A stretch of DNA of 64,000 bases from Cinnamomum chago (lineage: Eukaryota > Streptophyta > Magnoliopsida > Laurales > Lauraceae): positions 34,695,501-34,759,500 of the forward strand of contig CP142455.1 of NCBI GenBank assembly GCA_038049695.1. The letters are read 5' to 3'. This document shows, in pieces, positions 37,701 to 49,850 of this stretch (its first letter is position 1; every line of letters starts with the position of its first letter). Below the pieces are notes generated by a model. It was given only the letters and a program-made list of their open reading frames with translations, was not told the DNA's origin and searched no databases. The position numbers were made by a program, and so were the translations under genes.

Positions 37701-39003
37701 TTGTGCTTGCGAAGAATTCCTTCAGATTTTCTCGCATAACGGAGATCTTCTTCGAAGCCAGATTCTTATCAGAAGATTCTCCACTGCCAAAGAAGTTGGG
37801 AGATAAAGAGCCAAAATTCTTCCAACTGCTGCACCGGACTTTCAAGCCCTCATTCTCCTTCAAAAAATCATAGAAGGTGACGAGCTGAAAGTACAAAAGC
37901 CTGAACTCCTCGGACTGTTCCTCAAGGACGCTGTCGATCGGCATAAATTCCTCATAGAGTTTGCCGAGGATGGGCAACCCGGTAATGGCACTCAGCTCCT
38001 TCAAAGAAAAACCAATCTCACCATTCGTAACAATGAAGGTGTTGGTTTGTGGAAGGAAGGACTCCAGCATGGCCATAAAAGCCTCATCGGAGAAAACTAC
38101 GGTTTGCCTAAAAGCGCGAACCGCATCAAAAATCTCGGCCTCCTTCAGAATGGCACCGCCGATCTGCAGGATGTGATCAGTCCACGACTCCCATCCTGAG
38201 TCTGCACTGAAGCGGCCACGAAGCCGAAATGGCTTTACCCAATTGCTGCCATCACCCCTGAAAATGCCAAGGCCCACCGGTCTCAAATCAACCGATGGAT
38301 GATCAGATCCTTGGTAGCCGCTGGCCGGCATCAACATGTCTAGACGGACAGGCGACTTCTCTGCATAACCAAAAGGACCGCCAACAAAAACCCCGGTCTT
38401 GACCACATTGGTCCTCTTCACCCAACTTGGAAGATCTTCTCTCTTAGAGCATGTGGGAGAAAGACTCATGATCGAAATAGTACGATCAAAAGGCGATCGG
38501 GTAGAAATGGTTCTCTCCTCACCATCAGTTGTGTAAGAGAATTGAAAGCATCTCCTTTGGTATGACGAGTCATCAGGGGCTGTATCACCAAACAAAAAAG
38601 TAGGCTTGGGCACAACGCTCTAATCGTCCATGACCCAAGGACGATTGCTTGCCATAATCTTATAGAACTCCTCATCCTTGAAAGCGATCAGTTGCTGTCT
38701 CATCTCATCTCGGTTGAGCGAGTCACACTCTTCCAAGTTTCTCTCCACATACTGGACCTTCTCCCATGCCTGCTGTACGGCCGCATTGGAAGATTTGGCA
38801 GATCGACGAGGTGCATTGGTAACTGGTTCCTTACCCTTGTTCGTTCTGGAGGAACTGCCTGCAAAGATTGAAAGAAAGAAATCAATAAACAGAATGACAG
38901 AATTTTGCTAAAAAAAAAAAAAATCCTAGCGAAATTTTGGCATGACTCTGGGGCAATTCCGAAGAAAAGGGAATCACCCCGAAAAGAAAGGAAGCCTGAA
39001 GAT

Positions 39004-39240
39004 GAGCTCAACATCGCCGCGAGCTCATGATCAATGAAGGATTCTCAAAGAAGACGTGAACTCAAACATTGCTGTGAGATCAAGACAGTCTTCTCAAATT
39101 TCCGCAAGAATCGGAAAAGAGCTCAACATTGCTGCGAGCTTCAAATCCCAAAACTTGCAAAAAGCTCCTTGAAACCCCCGCAAGACTAAAGAAAGAGCTC
39201 AACATTGCTGCGAGCTTCAAATCTCGAGACTTGCAGGTGT
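39004..39240 (-). repeat. Repeats in the first intron of the antisense gene
   Basis: Four copies of a word of the form GAGCTCAACATTGCTGCGAGC are spaced about 55-70 nt apart (near 39004, 39058, 39120 and 39192). AGCTC and GAGCT at its ends could pair. A related word (GGCTCAACATTTTTGCAAGC) is repeated in the sense-strand leader of element A. Confidence 0.7.
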
Positions 39241-39592
39241 GCATCATCATCATGCTCCCAATTCAATTTACCAAAAATCATGCATAAAAGAAAATCATCA
39301 TGCACTAGATGCTAGGAAAACCTTGACAAAATTTGACCAATTCCAACCCAATTTGGTCAAAATCAAACTTTGTCTAAGTCAAAATTCATGTTGGCTTAGC
39401 ATAAAAATTCTAGCCTTCTATCTTGATGCATAAAAAAAAAAGGAATGCATGAGCATCTTGGATTGCATAAATCTCATTATCATGGAGAGCAAAAAGAGGG
39501 GAAAAGAAAGTTTTCTTTCTTAAAAAGAAAGAGAAAAAAAAAAGAGAAAAGAAAAATTCTGGGCTGGCCCACAAGCCGAGGCCCACAGGCCG

Positions 39593-39647
39593 TGGCCCAT
39601 GGGCCACATGGCCGTACGGCCCAGGCTGTACGGACATGTCCGTACAG
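39593..39647 (-). repeat. Palindrome cluster in the antisense-gene intron
   Basis: Three perfect palindromes stand in 55 bp: TGGCCCATGGGCCA (39593-39606), GGCCGTACGGCC (39610-39621) and a 22-bp one with half site CTGTACGGACA (39626-39647). They lie about 180 bp inside the proposed first intron. The density and GC content match the clusters in the LTRs. Confidence 0.85.
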
Positions 39648-39948
39648 CAGCAAAAAAAAAGAGAGAGAAGAAAGAGAGAAGAAAAAAAAAGGGCGTGTAA
39701 AAAAAAAAAAAAGGAAAACAACACGTGCAAAAAAAAAAAACAGAGAAAAAAAAAATAATGATGAAACTTTCTTTACATGGAATTTCTTGTAAAAAAAAAA
39801 AAAAAAAAAAAAACTTACTTGAAGCCATGGATGGAGAAGAAAGAAGAACTTGAAGACTCTTGAAGAAGGAAGATTCTTGATCTTAGAGCAACTCTTGAAG
39901 ACTTTTGCAAAAAGAAAGCAATAGGAGCAAGAGATCTCACCTCCCTTG

Positions 39949-39957
39949 CTTTTATAG
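39949..39957 (-). promoter_or_regulatory. TATA box of the antisense gene
   Basis: The minus strand reads CTTCTATAAAAGCAAGGG, about 125 nt upstream of the proposed ATG near 39.82 kb. The end of solo LTR beta-2 (40005) lies only about 50 bp further upstream. Confidence 0.6.
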
Positions 39958-41392
39958 AAGAAAGCAAACCAAAAGAGGAAAGAGAAGAAAACTAAGGAGG
40001 TAAGTGTGAGAACCCGACCCCTAATCTCTTGGATTAGTGTTGTTTTATTTGTGGATTAGTTCTTTTAGTGGGATTAGTAGTTGTTGGGTTGAGTTTGTGA
40101 GCTAGAATGGGTTTTCTTCTAGTTTTGGGCTTTTGAGTGCTTTGGTAGCTTGTGGGGCCCTTTGGGGGTTCCCTTTTCGGCTTTGTATTTACTTGTGAGA
40201 GTTTCCCGATTTGTTTCGTATTGTGTTTTTGGCCCGTTGCATTCATCTTGAGGAATCCTACAACTTTCATGTTGATCTCGTATCCATTTGAGAACCCAAA
40301 ACCCGATTTCTTGGCCTTGAGGGCAAAACAGTCATTTCACACCAAATCTGTACCCAAAACTCGACATTCTCGAAATCCGCGAAACATATACTCTTTGGAA
40401 ACTAGATATTTCGACGATCATTTCTTCCTTCTTCGTCGAATCCATCCGAGGTCCCGAATTAGATGATTTCAGCCACCCAAGTTCTTTAAGTTGTGGGACC
40501 CAAACCTCATTTGCTTATAAGAGGAACCCATCTCCTTCACTCATTTCATTCACCATTGTTCCAGCTGAACCTAGGGTTTTCCCTTGTGTTTCTCTTCTTC
40601 TTCTTGCTTCTCCATCTCCAAGCCACACCAATAGTTCATCAATCAAGCAATGGAGACCATCTTTTTCTTCCTCTTCACCATGGCTCCCCATTGATACCAT
40701 TTTTGGAGAAATCTCTCAACCTAGAGACCTCCCTTGAGCTTGTTCTTCTCATTTGAAGGTCACCCAAGTAAGTGTTCTTCTTCATCTTCTAGATTTGTAA
40801 TCTTCTAGCCTTAGAGAAGCTCCACCTTGATTATTGAAAGGTTTCATTGTCATTTCATTGTTTAACCCATTTTAGGGTGTGTTTTGGGGGTTTTTGTAGA
40901 GATTGTGGATCTTGAGCTTGAGAGGTGATTTGGAGCTTGATTTGCTTGATTAGAGTCAAAGGCAAGTGGATGAATGGATGGTTTCAATGTTATCAAAGTT
41001 TTATGAGAAAATCCTAAGTTTTATTACTTGTTCTTGATAATGTGATATATGTTTCTACACATGCTTCTTGTCATATTTCTATTGATTTCGAAATTGCATA
41101 TTAAGGGTGGTTTCTCTCTTGTTAATCTCTTGGAAAAATGTGCTTTCATTTGGTCAAGTTTGTTCATATGGTTTTAAAAGGAATGAGGTTGGATTGGCTA
41201 TTCATGGTTATGTTTATAAGTTACATTGACTTGAAATTGATACCCGTTTAAAGAGGTGTTTGAATTTAATTGTTCATTGGAGTTTTAATGAGGTTTTGAA
41301 GTGACTATGGAAGAGAAATGCTAGTGGTTTAAGTGTTGGAAAGGAAAGGAAAAAGGAAGAAAAATCAGTGTCCCGGACCTGCTGCACGCCCA

Positions 41393-41470
41393 GGTCCGAT
41401 CGATCGGACCTACAGGCCGATCAATCGGCCTGTCTTTTAACAGTAAGGCTTTTTGGGCCGATCGATCGGA
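41393..41470 (+). repeat. CGATCGATCG palindromes in solo LTR beta-2
   Basis: A perfect 18-bp palindrome GGTCCGATCGATCGGACC (41393-41410) is followed by AGGCCGATCAATCGGCCT, with one central mismatch, and by GGGCCGATCGATCGGACCC near 41455-41473. The cluster stands where beta-3 has GGTCGACC sites. Confidence 0.88.
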
Positions 41471-42239
41471 CCCTGTGTATAACTGGTACAGAAATTTCGT
41501 ACAATGAAATTTGATATTGTTTCGTACAATGAAATTTCGTATAACTGGTACAGAAATTTCATACACTGGTATATAACTGGATCAGTTTGAGTCCAATGAA
41601 ATTTGATATTGTTTTTTTTTGGAAACCTTTGGGCTTTCTATGAGTCCTAGAGGTATATACCTTAGTGTTTAGACCAATTGTACCCTAATCTAAGGTCTCT
41701 AAGACTAGGGGACTAAAAGGAAAGAATGGTGTTGATCTAGACACAAATTCTTGGTATTAGGTGGTTCCTTGTTTACCCTTTTTGGACTGTTTGGCCTATG
41801 TGTGAGGATGTCTGGAGCCGACACTCCTCACGGTGGGTTCGGTGACATCGAAGTTAATCCATTTCAATCTTGAACGGGATGGAACGACGCGATATCTTCT
41901 TTATATCTAAACACAAGTCTTTCCCTTGGTTATCGCGAATTCTATTCCTTTCGGGGACTGAATAGGTTGCTCGATGCTTCCGGATTAATGTCATGCCTAG
42001 GATGGACCGTTTATAATCTTGATTCTTGCTATTGTAACATCTAGTACTACCCATAAGCTCATTTTAAGTTGTGAAAGTAGTAAAAGTGCATAAGGAGCCC
42101 GGAATGTCTTCAAACTCAAGGAGTACCAAGTAATTGTTATAATCGACATACGGGACCCCTATTCACTTAAATAGATCTTGAAACCGATATTTTTACCCGA
42201 AATTGTTATAGTTCATTGTTTCACCTCTTTTCCCGAGAT

Positions 42240-42510
42240 TTGCATTACATGACTTGTTTTCCCGAAAGCATTGGAGTTACTCTAGTAACAGTCATTTGTC
42301 CCGAAGTGCATTGCATCACATGATACGACAGTGTGCCCTTGAGCACCCCGTTTTACCCGTTTATTTATTGTACTTGATTTACTTGTTTCCCCGAAAGCAT
42401 TGAAGTTACACTAGTAACAGTTATTTGTCCCGAAATGTATTGCCCGATATGAAGTGACAGTGTGCCCTTGAGCACCCCCGTTTTACCCGTTTATTTACTG
42501 TACTTGATTA
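42240..42510 (+). repeat. Tandem duplication of about 130 bp in beta-2
   Basis: Two adjacent copies share CCCGAAAGCATTG, AGTTAC followed by CTAGTAACAG, and GACAGTGTGCCCTTGAGCAC. beta-3 has a single, partly different copy. Confidence 0.8.
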
Positions 42511-42989
42511 CTTGCATATGTCTCGATTGGTTTTGACCTATGAGTCGGCATCACTAAGCTTGGATACCTTGTCGATTTGATCCACCGACTTGGAAATCCC
42601 TCTCCCGTCCCGCCAGCTGCAGTTTGGATCCCGATACCCGGTTATTGCCGTGGTCCCGTCCCGATACCCGGTTCGCTACCGTGGTCCCGTTCCCGTATAT
42701 TTATATTGTATATATGATTTACGTTGAGTCTCCTCACCTTGTGTGACTGAGACCAACGTCCCGTTATACTCTTGTCACTTCGGTGATAGAGGACTTAGCT
42801 TCTTGTGATTGCCATCTTGCCAGTTCCCGATTCCTTGGATACCCGATATGTTTTATATTGCTTACTTGCTTTCTGATAAATGATTCGTTTCCTTTATGAA
42901 AGTTGTTATTTGAACAAGTGCTAATATTCTCCAATGTAAACTCAGTTATTATTATATGGTCTTCTGTTCTTTGTACCCGCACATGTTTT

Positions 42990-43610
42990 AAATGAATGCC
43001 GGTTGGGTGAATAACCATGCTTTTACATATGTTCCATACGATCAATGATTTTGCTAGATTTATATGATTACACACGTTTTAAAGGAATACCCGAATTGTT
43101 AAATATCCGTGCCTTGTTTTAAAGGACATTTGGTTTGTCAGATATCTATGTTTCTACCTGTTTTCAAATGAATATCCGATTTGTTAAATATCCCTGCTTT
43201 GGAATATGTTCCATTGACACCTGTTTTGCCAGATCACTATGTTTATACCGGTTTCAAATGAATATCCGATTTGTTAAATATCCCTGCTTTGGAATATGTT
43301 TCAAATGACACTTGTTTGCCAGATCCCTACGTTTATACCTGTTTTAAACGATACCCGGTTTATTAAATATCCGTACTTCTACATAGGTTTCAAATGGACA
43401 TTGGTTTTGCTAGACTGCTATGAATACCTGGTTTGTTGTATACTTGTGTTTTTACTTAAGTTTCAAATGAACATTGTTTTGCCATACCGCTATGTTTATA
43501 CATGTTTTAGACGAACACCCGATTGTCAAATATCTATGATTATAGATGATGTAAGTGAACACATGTTTTATTAGATATTCATGTTTTACCCATGCTTGAA
43601 ATGAATACAA
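42990..43610 (+). repeat. Minisatellite of about 110-bp units in beta-2
   Basis: About five to six diverged units carry TTGTTAAATATCCCTGCTTT and TGCCAGATCACTATGTTTAT words. beta-3 lacks the array, which explains much of the length difference between the two LTRs. Confidence 0.78.
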
Positions 43611-44768
43611 GTTCCCCCGAGATTCCCGACTTTGCACCCTTTTAATTTTATGCAGCATTTGATCGATTAGCATGATTTACTATATGTTTTATTCTTTAGT
43701 ATATTTGTGATCCTTTCATCCACCTGCCAGACCGTCGTGTCTGATCCACTACTTTTGGTACTCAGGTTCAGATTTCTTCGCCCCGAGTTGAGTGTTTTTG
43801 TTGGCTGTGGAGCCATGCCTTGCAGGTTGGTTTGTCGGCCATGTCATGTAGACATTGAGCTTGACATCGGAGCTACGTCATATTTGGGGTAGTGATTATA
43901 GCTTATTGTTGTATGACTTTTATTAGCCTTTTCTTGGGATTCTTAATTAATGTACATTGATAATTGTAACTTGAACATATTTGGGAATGTAATATCCTGT
44001 TACTGTCAGCTCTGTAATTTATTGTGATGGTTACTCCAGTCTGATATGATTCTTGATATAATAGCTATGTGCTAAGGGGGCGTTTGCCTTTTACACATGA
44101 GATGCGTAAATGCAGTTTACATATGGAAATGTTCCATATGTAAATTTCACATATGTAAGCTTTACACATGCGTTTCAGTTTACAACGTTTGTGTACTGTT
44201 GTCATTTTCATATCATTTACGCATGTGAGTCATTTTACCACGTTTGTTTGAACTACTTGTGAAAATGATAAATTTTTATTTTTGTAAATTATATTGATAG
44301 TAGCAATAGTTAGGAGCACTAAAAATGGTCACCACCTTTTGTCCTGTAAATGTTTGGATGATGGTCAAACCATGAAAACATGGAAAAGCAAAAATGAAGT
44401 TTTGCTATAATAAAAAATAAATAAAAAAAACACGTCACCAATTAAATCCCTCCATGATTAGTCAATAAATTGGGGTCAACTGCACAAGATATACAACAAA
44501 AATATTCTAATGCATCTCCACTATATACCAAAAATACTAACTTTTCGATCATTTCTATATATATACTTTTTAAATCCATATAAACAAAAAAGCTCAAACC
44601 ATAAAAAGTTTTATTGTGTTTCAAACTCATATAATAAAGTAACCCATCTTTTCTATCAAATTTCAAAAAAGAATTTACCATGTGCCCTTTACAAAATCAG
44701 CAGACGTCACATTTTCAAAATGAATATCCCTCCATGTGAAAAAAAGGAAAGAATTCATACATGTCAGT

Positions 44769-46190
44769 TCATCGAGCTCTTCTATTAGCATTAGCATCCC
44801 ACATCTCTAATGCCATTGCATCTCGTAAGCGATAAGCATATTGACTATCAGATTCTTCATTGTTCACTTCATCCTGACGATCATCCTGACGATCATCATT
44901 ATCTTCATCATCAATGAATATTCTTTCATGACGATGACGTTCATATAATTCATCCGTACTAGGACTTCTCTTCATGATAAAGTTGTGTAATACAGCACAT
45001 GCATTTACAATCTTTACCTGTGTCTTGATAGGATAATTTCGAGGTATATGTGTCAAAATTGGAAATCGTTCCTTCCACAGGCCAAATGTCCTTTCAATAA
45101 CATTTCTCAGCTTTGCATGTCGAAGATTAAAAAGCTCACTAGCTGTCCTGGGAGCCAATGCTTGAGCTCCAAATTCCTTTAGATGATATCGGGTCCCACG
45201 ATATGGTCCAATAAAACCTCGCCTATTACCATATCCAGCATCAACAAGAAAATACTTTCCTATAAAGATTCAATATGACAATTATCAGAAGATTGCAACA
45301 TGCTTAACTAGTTTTCAAATATTATAATAACTTTCTAATGTACATCTTGAAATAAATATTTACCTTCGGGAACTTGAAGATTGTAGAGTCCCTTATTTTG
45401 TAGAACATCGGATAAAACTTTTTGATCGTTGGCTGATCCTTCAAAACCAGCACATACAAACTGGAACATCATGTCAAAACCAACTATTGCCATTACATTC
45501 TGTGCAATAAAACCTTTTCTACATCGATATCGTTGTTGATCTTTAATTGATACCCATGCTGGAACATAAGTGCCATCAATGGCACTGATCCAGTCCTATC
45601 CCAATATAGCAAAAACATTTATCATCAATAACAATTTAAACATTCATCATAGGGAGTAAAAGATACTACCGTATAAATTATTTATGTACCTTGAAAAAAG
45701 GGTAAAATACTGGATTGAGTGCAATCTGAGCTGGAGTAGATATTTCTGGTCCAGGAAGCTTTACATAATCTGGGAATATATATAAAAGCGCGTCTAGAAC
45801 AGCATTGAAATACTTGCCAATTGTTTGGCCCGAGTGTTGAAATTGAATTTGCATTACTCGATTTCTCTGACTATGACCTACAGTAGCTAGAAAGATGGCC
45901 ACCTGCTCTTCTACAGAAACTCTTTTAGTTGCATGCAGTAGCCTTTCTCTCTTTAGTAAATCACATAATTCTAAAAACACATCGGTCCTCATGCGTAGTA
46001 AATCATATGCATTACGGGGATTACTCCTAATGAGGTACTGAGTAAACTCATGGCCAGACAGAGACAACTCATGTACTCGCTTCCTTTTTTTTATCCTCTT
46101 TTGTTTACAGTGATGGTCCCATATAAGTAAAACTGTAATCATTGCCATTGCTACTGCGTGTAAAAATACGATCTTCTTCTTTATATCCAT
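44769..46190 (-). CDS. Harbinger transposase, DDE type, three exons
   Basis: Exons at 46190-45690, 45595-45364 and 45259-44769 are joined by introns with GT...AG borders (phases 0 and 1) and give 407 residues with no interruption. The start is the first ATG of the open frame, MDIKKKIVFL. The N-terminal part has the helix-turn-helix motif around HSQRNRVMQIQFQHSGQTIG (about residues 112-140). The DDE_Tnp_4 domain has its catalytic residues in AIDGTYVPAW (D174), KYFLVDAGYGNRRGF (D251) and LRNVIERTFG (E300). GFEGSANDQKVL is also conserved. The C-terminus is acidic and runs to a stop at 44769. The enzyme would cut and rejoin the element ends in the nucleus, with the Myb-like partner. Length and motifs match active family members. 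Confidence 0.92.
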
Positions 46191-46319
46191 TACTTTTGCA
46201 CTGCTAGAAAATTGATTGACAAATATTAGAATAGAAAAACTAACATAGCATAATAATCCACACTACATATCAACATGATTAATCTACATAATCCATGGAT
46301 CACAATAAGAAAAAATGAG

Positions 46320-47119
46320 TACATCAAAGTAGTGTTTATATCCTTAATTGCATTTGCAAGTTCATAATCGTTTTTAGTTTCATCCTTCACATTGCGTCGA
46401 GAACTACCAGTTGAGCGTTTTCTGACGCGTGGTGCTTCAGAGACAGTTTCATCCATCTTATCAGAGCTACTTGATTCCCCTGCCACATCATGGATGTTTG
46501 CCTGGGGGGCTTCCATCGGATGTGGTGGACGTTGATTAGTCAACAAGACATCTCTTCCATCAGCGATTGAATCTCCATATATAATAGCAAACTTTTCATA
46601 GTTGACCACGCTTCTTCCTCGATAGTAATCATAGTCAGGGTGTGCCTGAATTAGACAAATGTTATCAAAATAAAGTAAGAATTATTGAGTTAACAATGTT
46701 TAATATAAAATTAAGATATATTTATAATTACTCACCTTGATATAATCATCCCACACTTGGTCACTTGCAGTAACCCTTTTTGTAACATCATCCCAACCAA
46801 AACCACTTAATCCCATGAGAGTCTTGATATGATTGTAATGATGTTTTATCGTTCTTAAGCGATTTCTGATTTTATCTTTAACACATTCACTGCCATATTT
46901 TTCTTTCATCTTTCGTTCAATCTCCCTCCACCCTTCCGTAGTCCATCCAGTTCCATCCTTTCGCCCGAGATTGATTTGTTCTATCAATATATCAGCTAAG
47001 TATTCATCTGCAGACTCCGACCAGGTGGTATTCTTCTTTTCCCTCCTACCACGTTTTTTTCCAGAAGATGTACCGACATTAATGCATTCAACATCTTCAC
47101 CGCATATTTCATTATCCAT
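46320..47119 (-). CDS. Harbinger Myb/SANT-like partner protein
   Basis: Exon 1 (47119-46736, start MDNEICGEDV) and exon 2 (from 46645) are joined by an intron with GTGAGT and TTCAG borders in phase 0. The Myb/SANT-like domain, Myb_DNA-bind_3 (PF12776) type, is seen in TTWSESADEYLADILIEQ, WREIERKMKEKYG, IRNRLRTIKHHYNHIKTL and GFGWDDVTKRV. A Ser-rich and basic C-terminal part follows (RVRKRSTGSSRRNVK). An upstream in-frame ATG at 47164 is possible but less likely. The 3' end is uncertain: the frame stays open to 46226, and I mark only the convincing part. In this superfamily the protein binds the element ends and helps the transposase enter the nucleus. Confidence 0.82.
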
Positions 47120-47164
47120 TTCTATATAGCATAAAGAGTTATTAAAAAACCTGATTAGATACAA

Positions 47165-49850
47165 AATCCATGATATTAATAATATATAATTGAAAAGCGT
47201 AGAATGTACAGAGGGTGCAAAAGAAGGCCCGACCCAATTCCAAATCCAAACAACATTAGCTAATTCCAGCCTTTAATTAACAAGTCCCAGGCAAAAGCTT
47301 GCCCATGACCACCCACAGTGGGACAGGGTTAGCCTACTGGGGTATAATGACAACTAAATACAAATTTAAGATATGATTAAGGAAAACAAAAGAACAAAGA
47401 AAGAAAGGAAAAAACAAAAAAGGCCACCCTTCTGTCTTCCATCTTCAATGTCCCTGTATTATATATATTTTTGAAAGTAACTTGTAGCTGTCCTGTGTTG
47501 ACAGCAGGATAAATCGACCTACAACAGCTCTTCTCATTTGTTGACTGCTGTCGTCATTTTGGGCCTTGTGAGTCTAACAATATGCAGTATACTGTCTAGG
47601 GTGGGCCCCCACTCCCCATAGGCCATGCATAGCTGATCACATCCTTCCCAAGTACAAAAAATGAAAAATGCAGAACAAAGAACAACTTTGAAGGCCTACA
47701 TAACACACAATTGGGTGCTCTTTTCTGATGACAGAGATACTCCACTGGGCCACTTAGGATTTTTGTAAACAGAGTGAAACTAAGACAATTTATGGCATGC
47801 ATAAATGATGGGTCTGATGACATTGTTTTTCCTAATCATGCCCAAGATATAGCACATTCTTTACCATTATATTAACATGCTTGTATATAGGAAGAAAAAA
47901 AATAAAGAGACTCTAACAAGAGTGTTTAAGACTCACGAGTTGAGTTCTTGTATCCAAAATGGCTGCTGCAATGTGCACTTGGTTCCACCACCTATACAAA
48001 GAAAAGATGAAACTCTTAGTATTTTACTAAGAAAGCCTCTAATATCTTTCAATCAACATCTCATCAAGCAAAGAGAATCAAAGAAACCCATAGGAATGTT
48101 CACATCTCATCAAGCAACATTTTTATTTAAATGTTTGAATGCTTTTGATTCTTTGAGATTTCTAATGATTGGCGATTTTAATTGATTGCTTGTATTGAAT
48201 GGCTGAGATGGCGTCCATGCATTGCCAACGGCCTGGTTTGGGGCTTCCAAAGGTTTTTTTTTTTTTTTTTTTGAAGTCTTGCAGCTCACTCCCAGCACTG
48301 CTTTCCCTCTATTTTTTAATTTTTAGTGAATGGCTAAAATTGAAAACCTTGATTTTGTGGGTTTAGCCAATCAATCCAGGTCCTCTAGGTCATGGGACAT
48401 TTAGTTGATGGATCACTTCTATCTAGTGGCTACAGTAAATGCATTAGGTAGGCATTGGGACCAAAGTATTAGTTCCTGTGATTTGGGAACTTAATGGCTC
48501 CACCAAGACCTAATAAAAGGATTTGATCAGCTATGTAATTGAAACCCTTTGGAATTTAGTGAAATGATTTCTTCAAAGTGGCCAAGAACTATACTCGTTT
48601 TACTGTGACCCACTTGATGAATGGATGAGTCTGATCTATTTCCTCATGTCCAGACTCAGGCTCTTATCTTTGCATGCCCAAGTACACTTCAACCATATAT
48701 GGCTATCACTACTAAAAGAGTAAATGTTATCATTATATTGAAAAAGGGTTTTCAGTGGTGATTGTTTCTCTAATGCACTTACATATAATGTTATCATTAT
48801 ATCATTCCTATCCTCAGTAAAAGCTACATCCAAGCCTTTAACTTACATCCACAAGAGTGGTCCAAAGAGAATCAGAAAACTCATATAACCTATTTATTAG
48901 ATGGGCCAAACCCAACTACACCAGTGTCTTAGATGAGCCACCCCACAAACACCATTCCACTCAACTTCAAACCCCTCTTGCAGAGCCCTCCTCAAGTGCT
49001 TGCAATGGAACAATGGGCCTAGCTATGGTTGTCCAAAAGAACTCGTTAGACGTCAAAAAGAAAGAAGGGGAAGGACATAGTGAAAGAGGGAGTCGTTGCA
49101 CTGATGAAGGTGGAAAAGTTCATACAAAATGATTTCACAAAATAAACAACTGGCACAAGAAGATAGACTGGATTAGGTTCATTGGCGAAGTGGAAAAGGG
49201 ATTTCCACTGGATGAGAATCACAAGAATAAGAACTCTTTTAAATCCAAATCTGGCTTAAAACCATTCATCAGACATTAGACAATAGAAACAATCCATTAA
49301 CAACCAAACTAACATCAATCATCACAAGTATAAGCAGTTAGAACTCAGAAGATCACATGAGGAGAAAGAAACCACATTGATGATCACTGTCAACCCATTC
49401 ATTAAAATAGTTGCTGAAATCAAGAAGGTGGGAATATACCTTGCCCTTTCTCAATCTCTCTGTTTCGTTTATGTGGACATATCAGAGGGATTGAGATAGA
49501 GAGAGAGATTACATAGAAAGAGATAATGAGAGAGAGAGATTGGAGAAAGGGGGAGAGACTTGAGAAGGGAGAAAGAGATGGGGGTGATTGACACATACCT
49601 TGGCAGTAGTAGGGTTTGGAGCACCAAAGATAGGAGTTTTTTCCGGAATGGGAAAGGAGAAGAGGAGACGTCTTCTCTGTTTTGTGTTGGAGAGGGAAAA
49701 GTGGGTTTTTTATGTGTCTTGTTTTTTTTTTTTTTTTTGTGTTGGAGACGTTTCGAACCTGGGATGCAAGTGACGGAACGTATTATCTCCGTACCGGGTG
49801 CTTTTTCAAGTGGAGTTCATTACACACCATTTCCACATGAGATTCCTTTT
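47165..49850. other. Harbinger 5' flank without recognisable gene
   Basis: I see no credible coding region in these 2.7 kb. There is a GA-rich stretch at about 49.49-49.57 kb, a T-run at 48254-48271 and another near 49.72 kb. A plus-strand frame at 49.56-49.88 kb has no recognisable domain and is probably chance. The interval is upstream of both element genes and should hold their promoter or leader. Confidence 0.5.

Larger units (their letters stand above)
34987..39825 (-). pseudogene. Antisense gene of B: plant mobile domain plus coiled-coil tail
   Basis: This gene lies between the pol and the 3' LTR of element B and reads opposite to them. The start is probably a short first exon near 39.82 kb (MAS...), followed by a long intron to about 38.87 kb. 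The main exon (about 36.8-38.86 kb) carries a PMD, PF10536 type, marked by LPQTNTFIVTNGEIGFSLKE and TGLPILGKLYEEFMP. Short introns with GT/AG-like borders separate a K/R-rich segment (RKKRRRGQRRTERR) and several acidic exons (36.0-36.7 kb). The last exon ends at 34987 with a coiled coil (about 35.0-35.5 kb). Antisense PMD genes are known from Tat-lineage elements. Function is unknown. It has about three breaks. Confidence 0.78.

Noticed and set aside
39445-39828. Lysine- or phenylalanine-rich frames on both strands
   Set aside because: They are low-complexity A-run translations in the antisense-gene intron.
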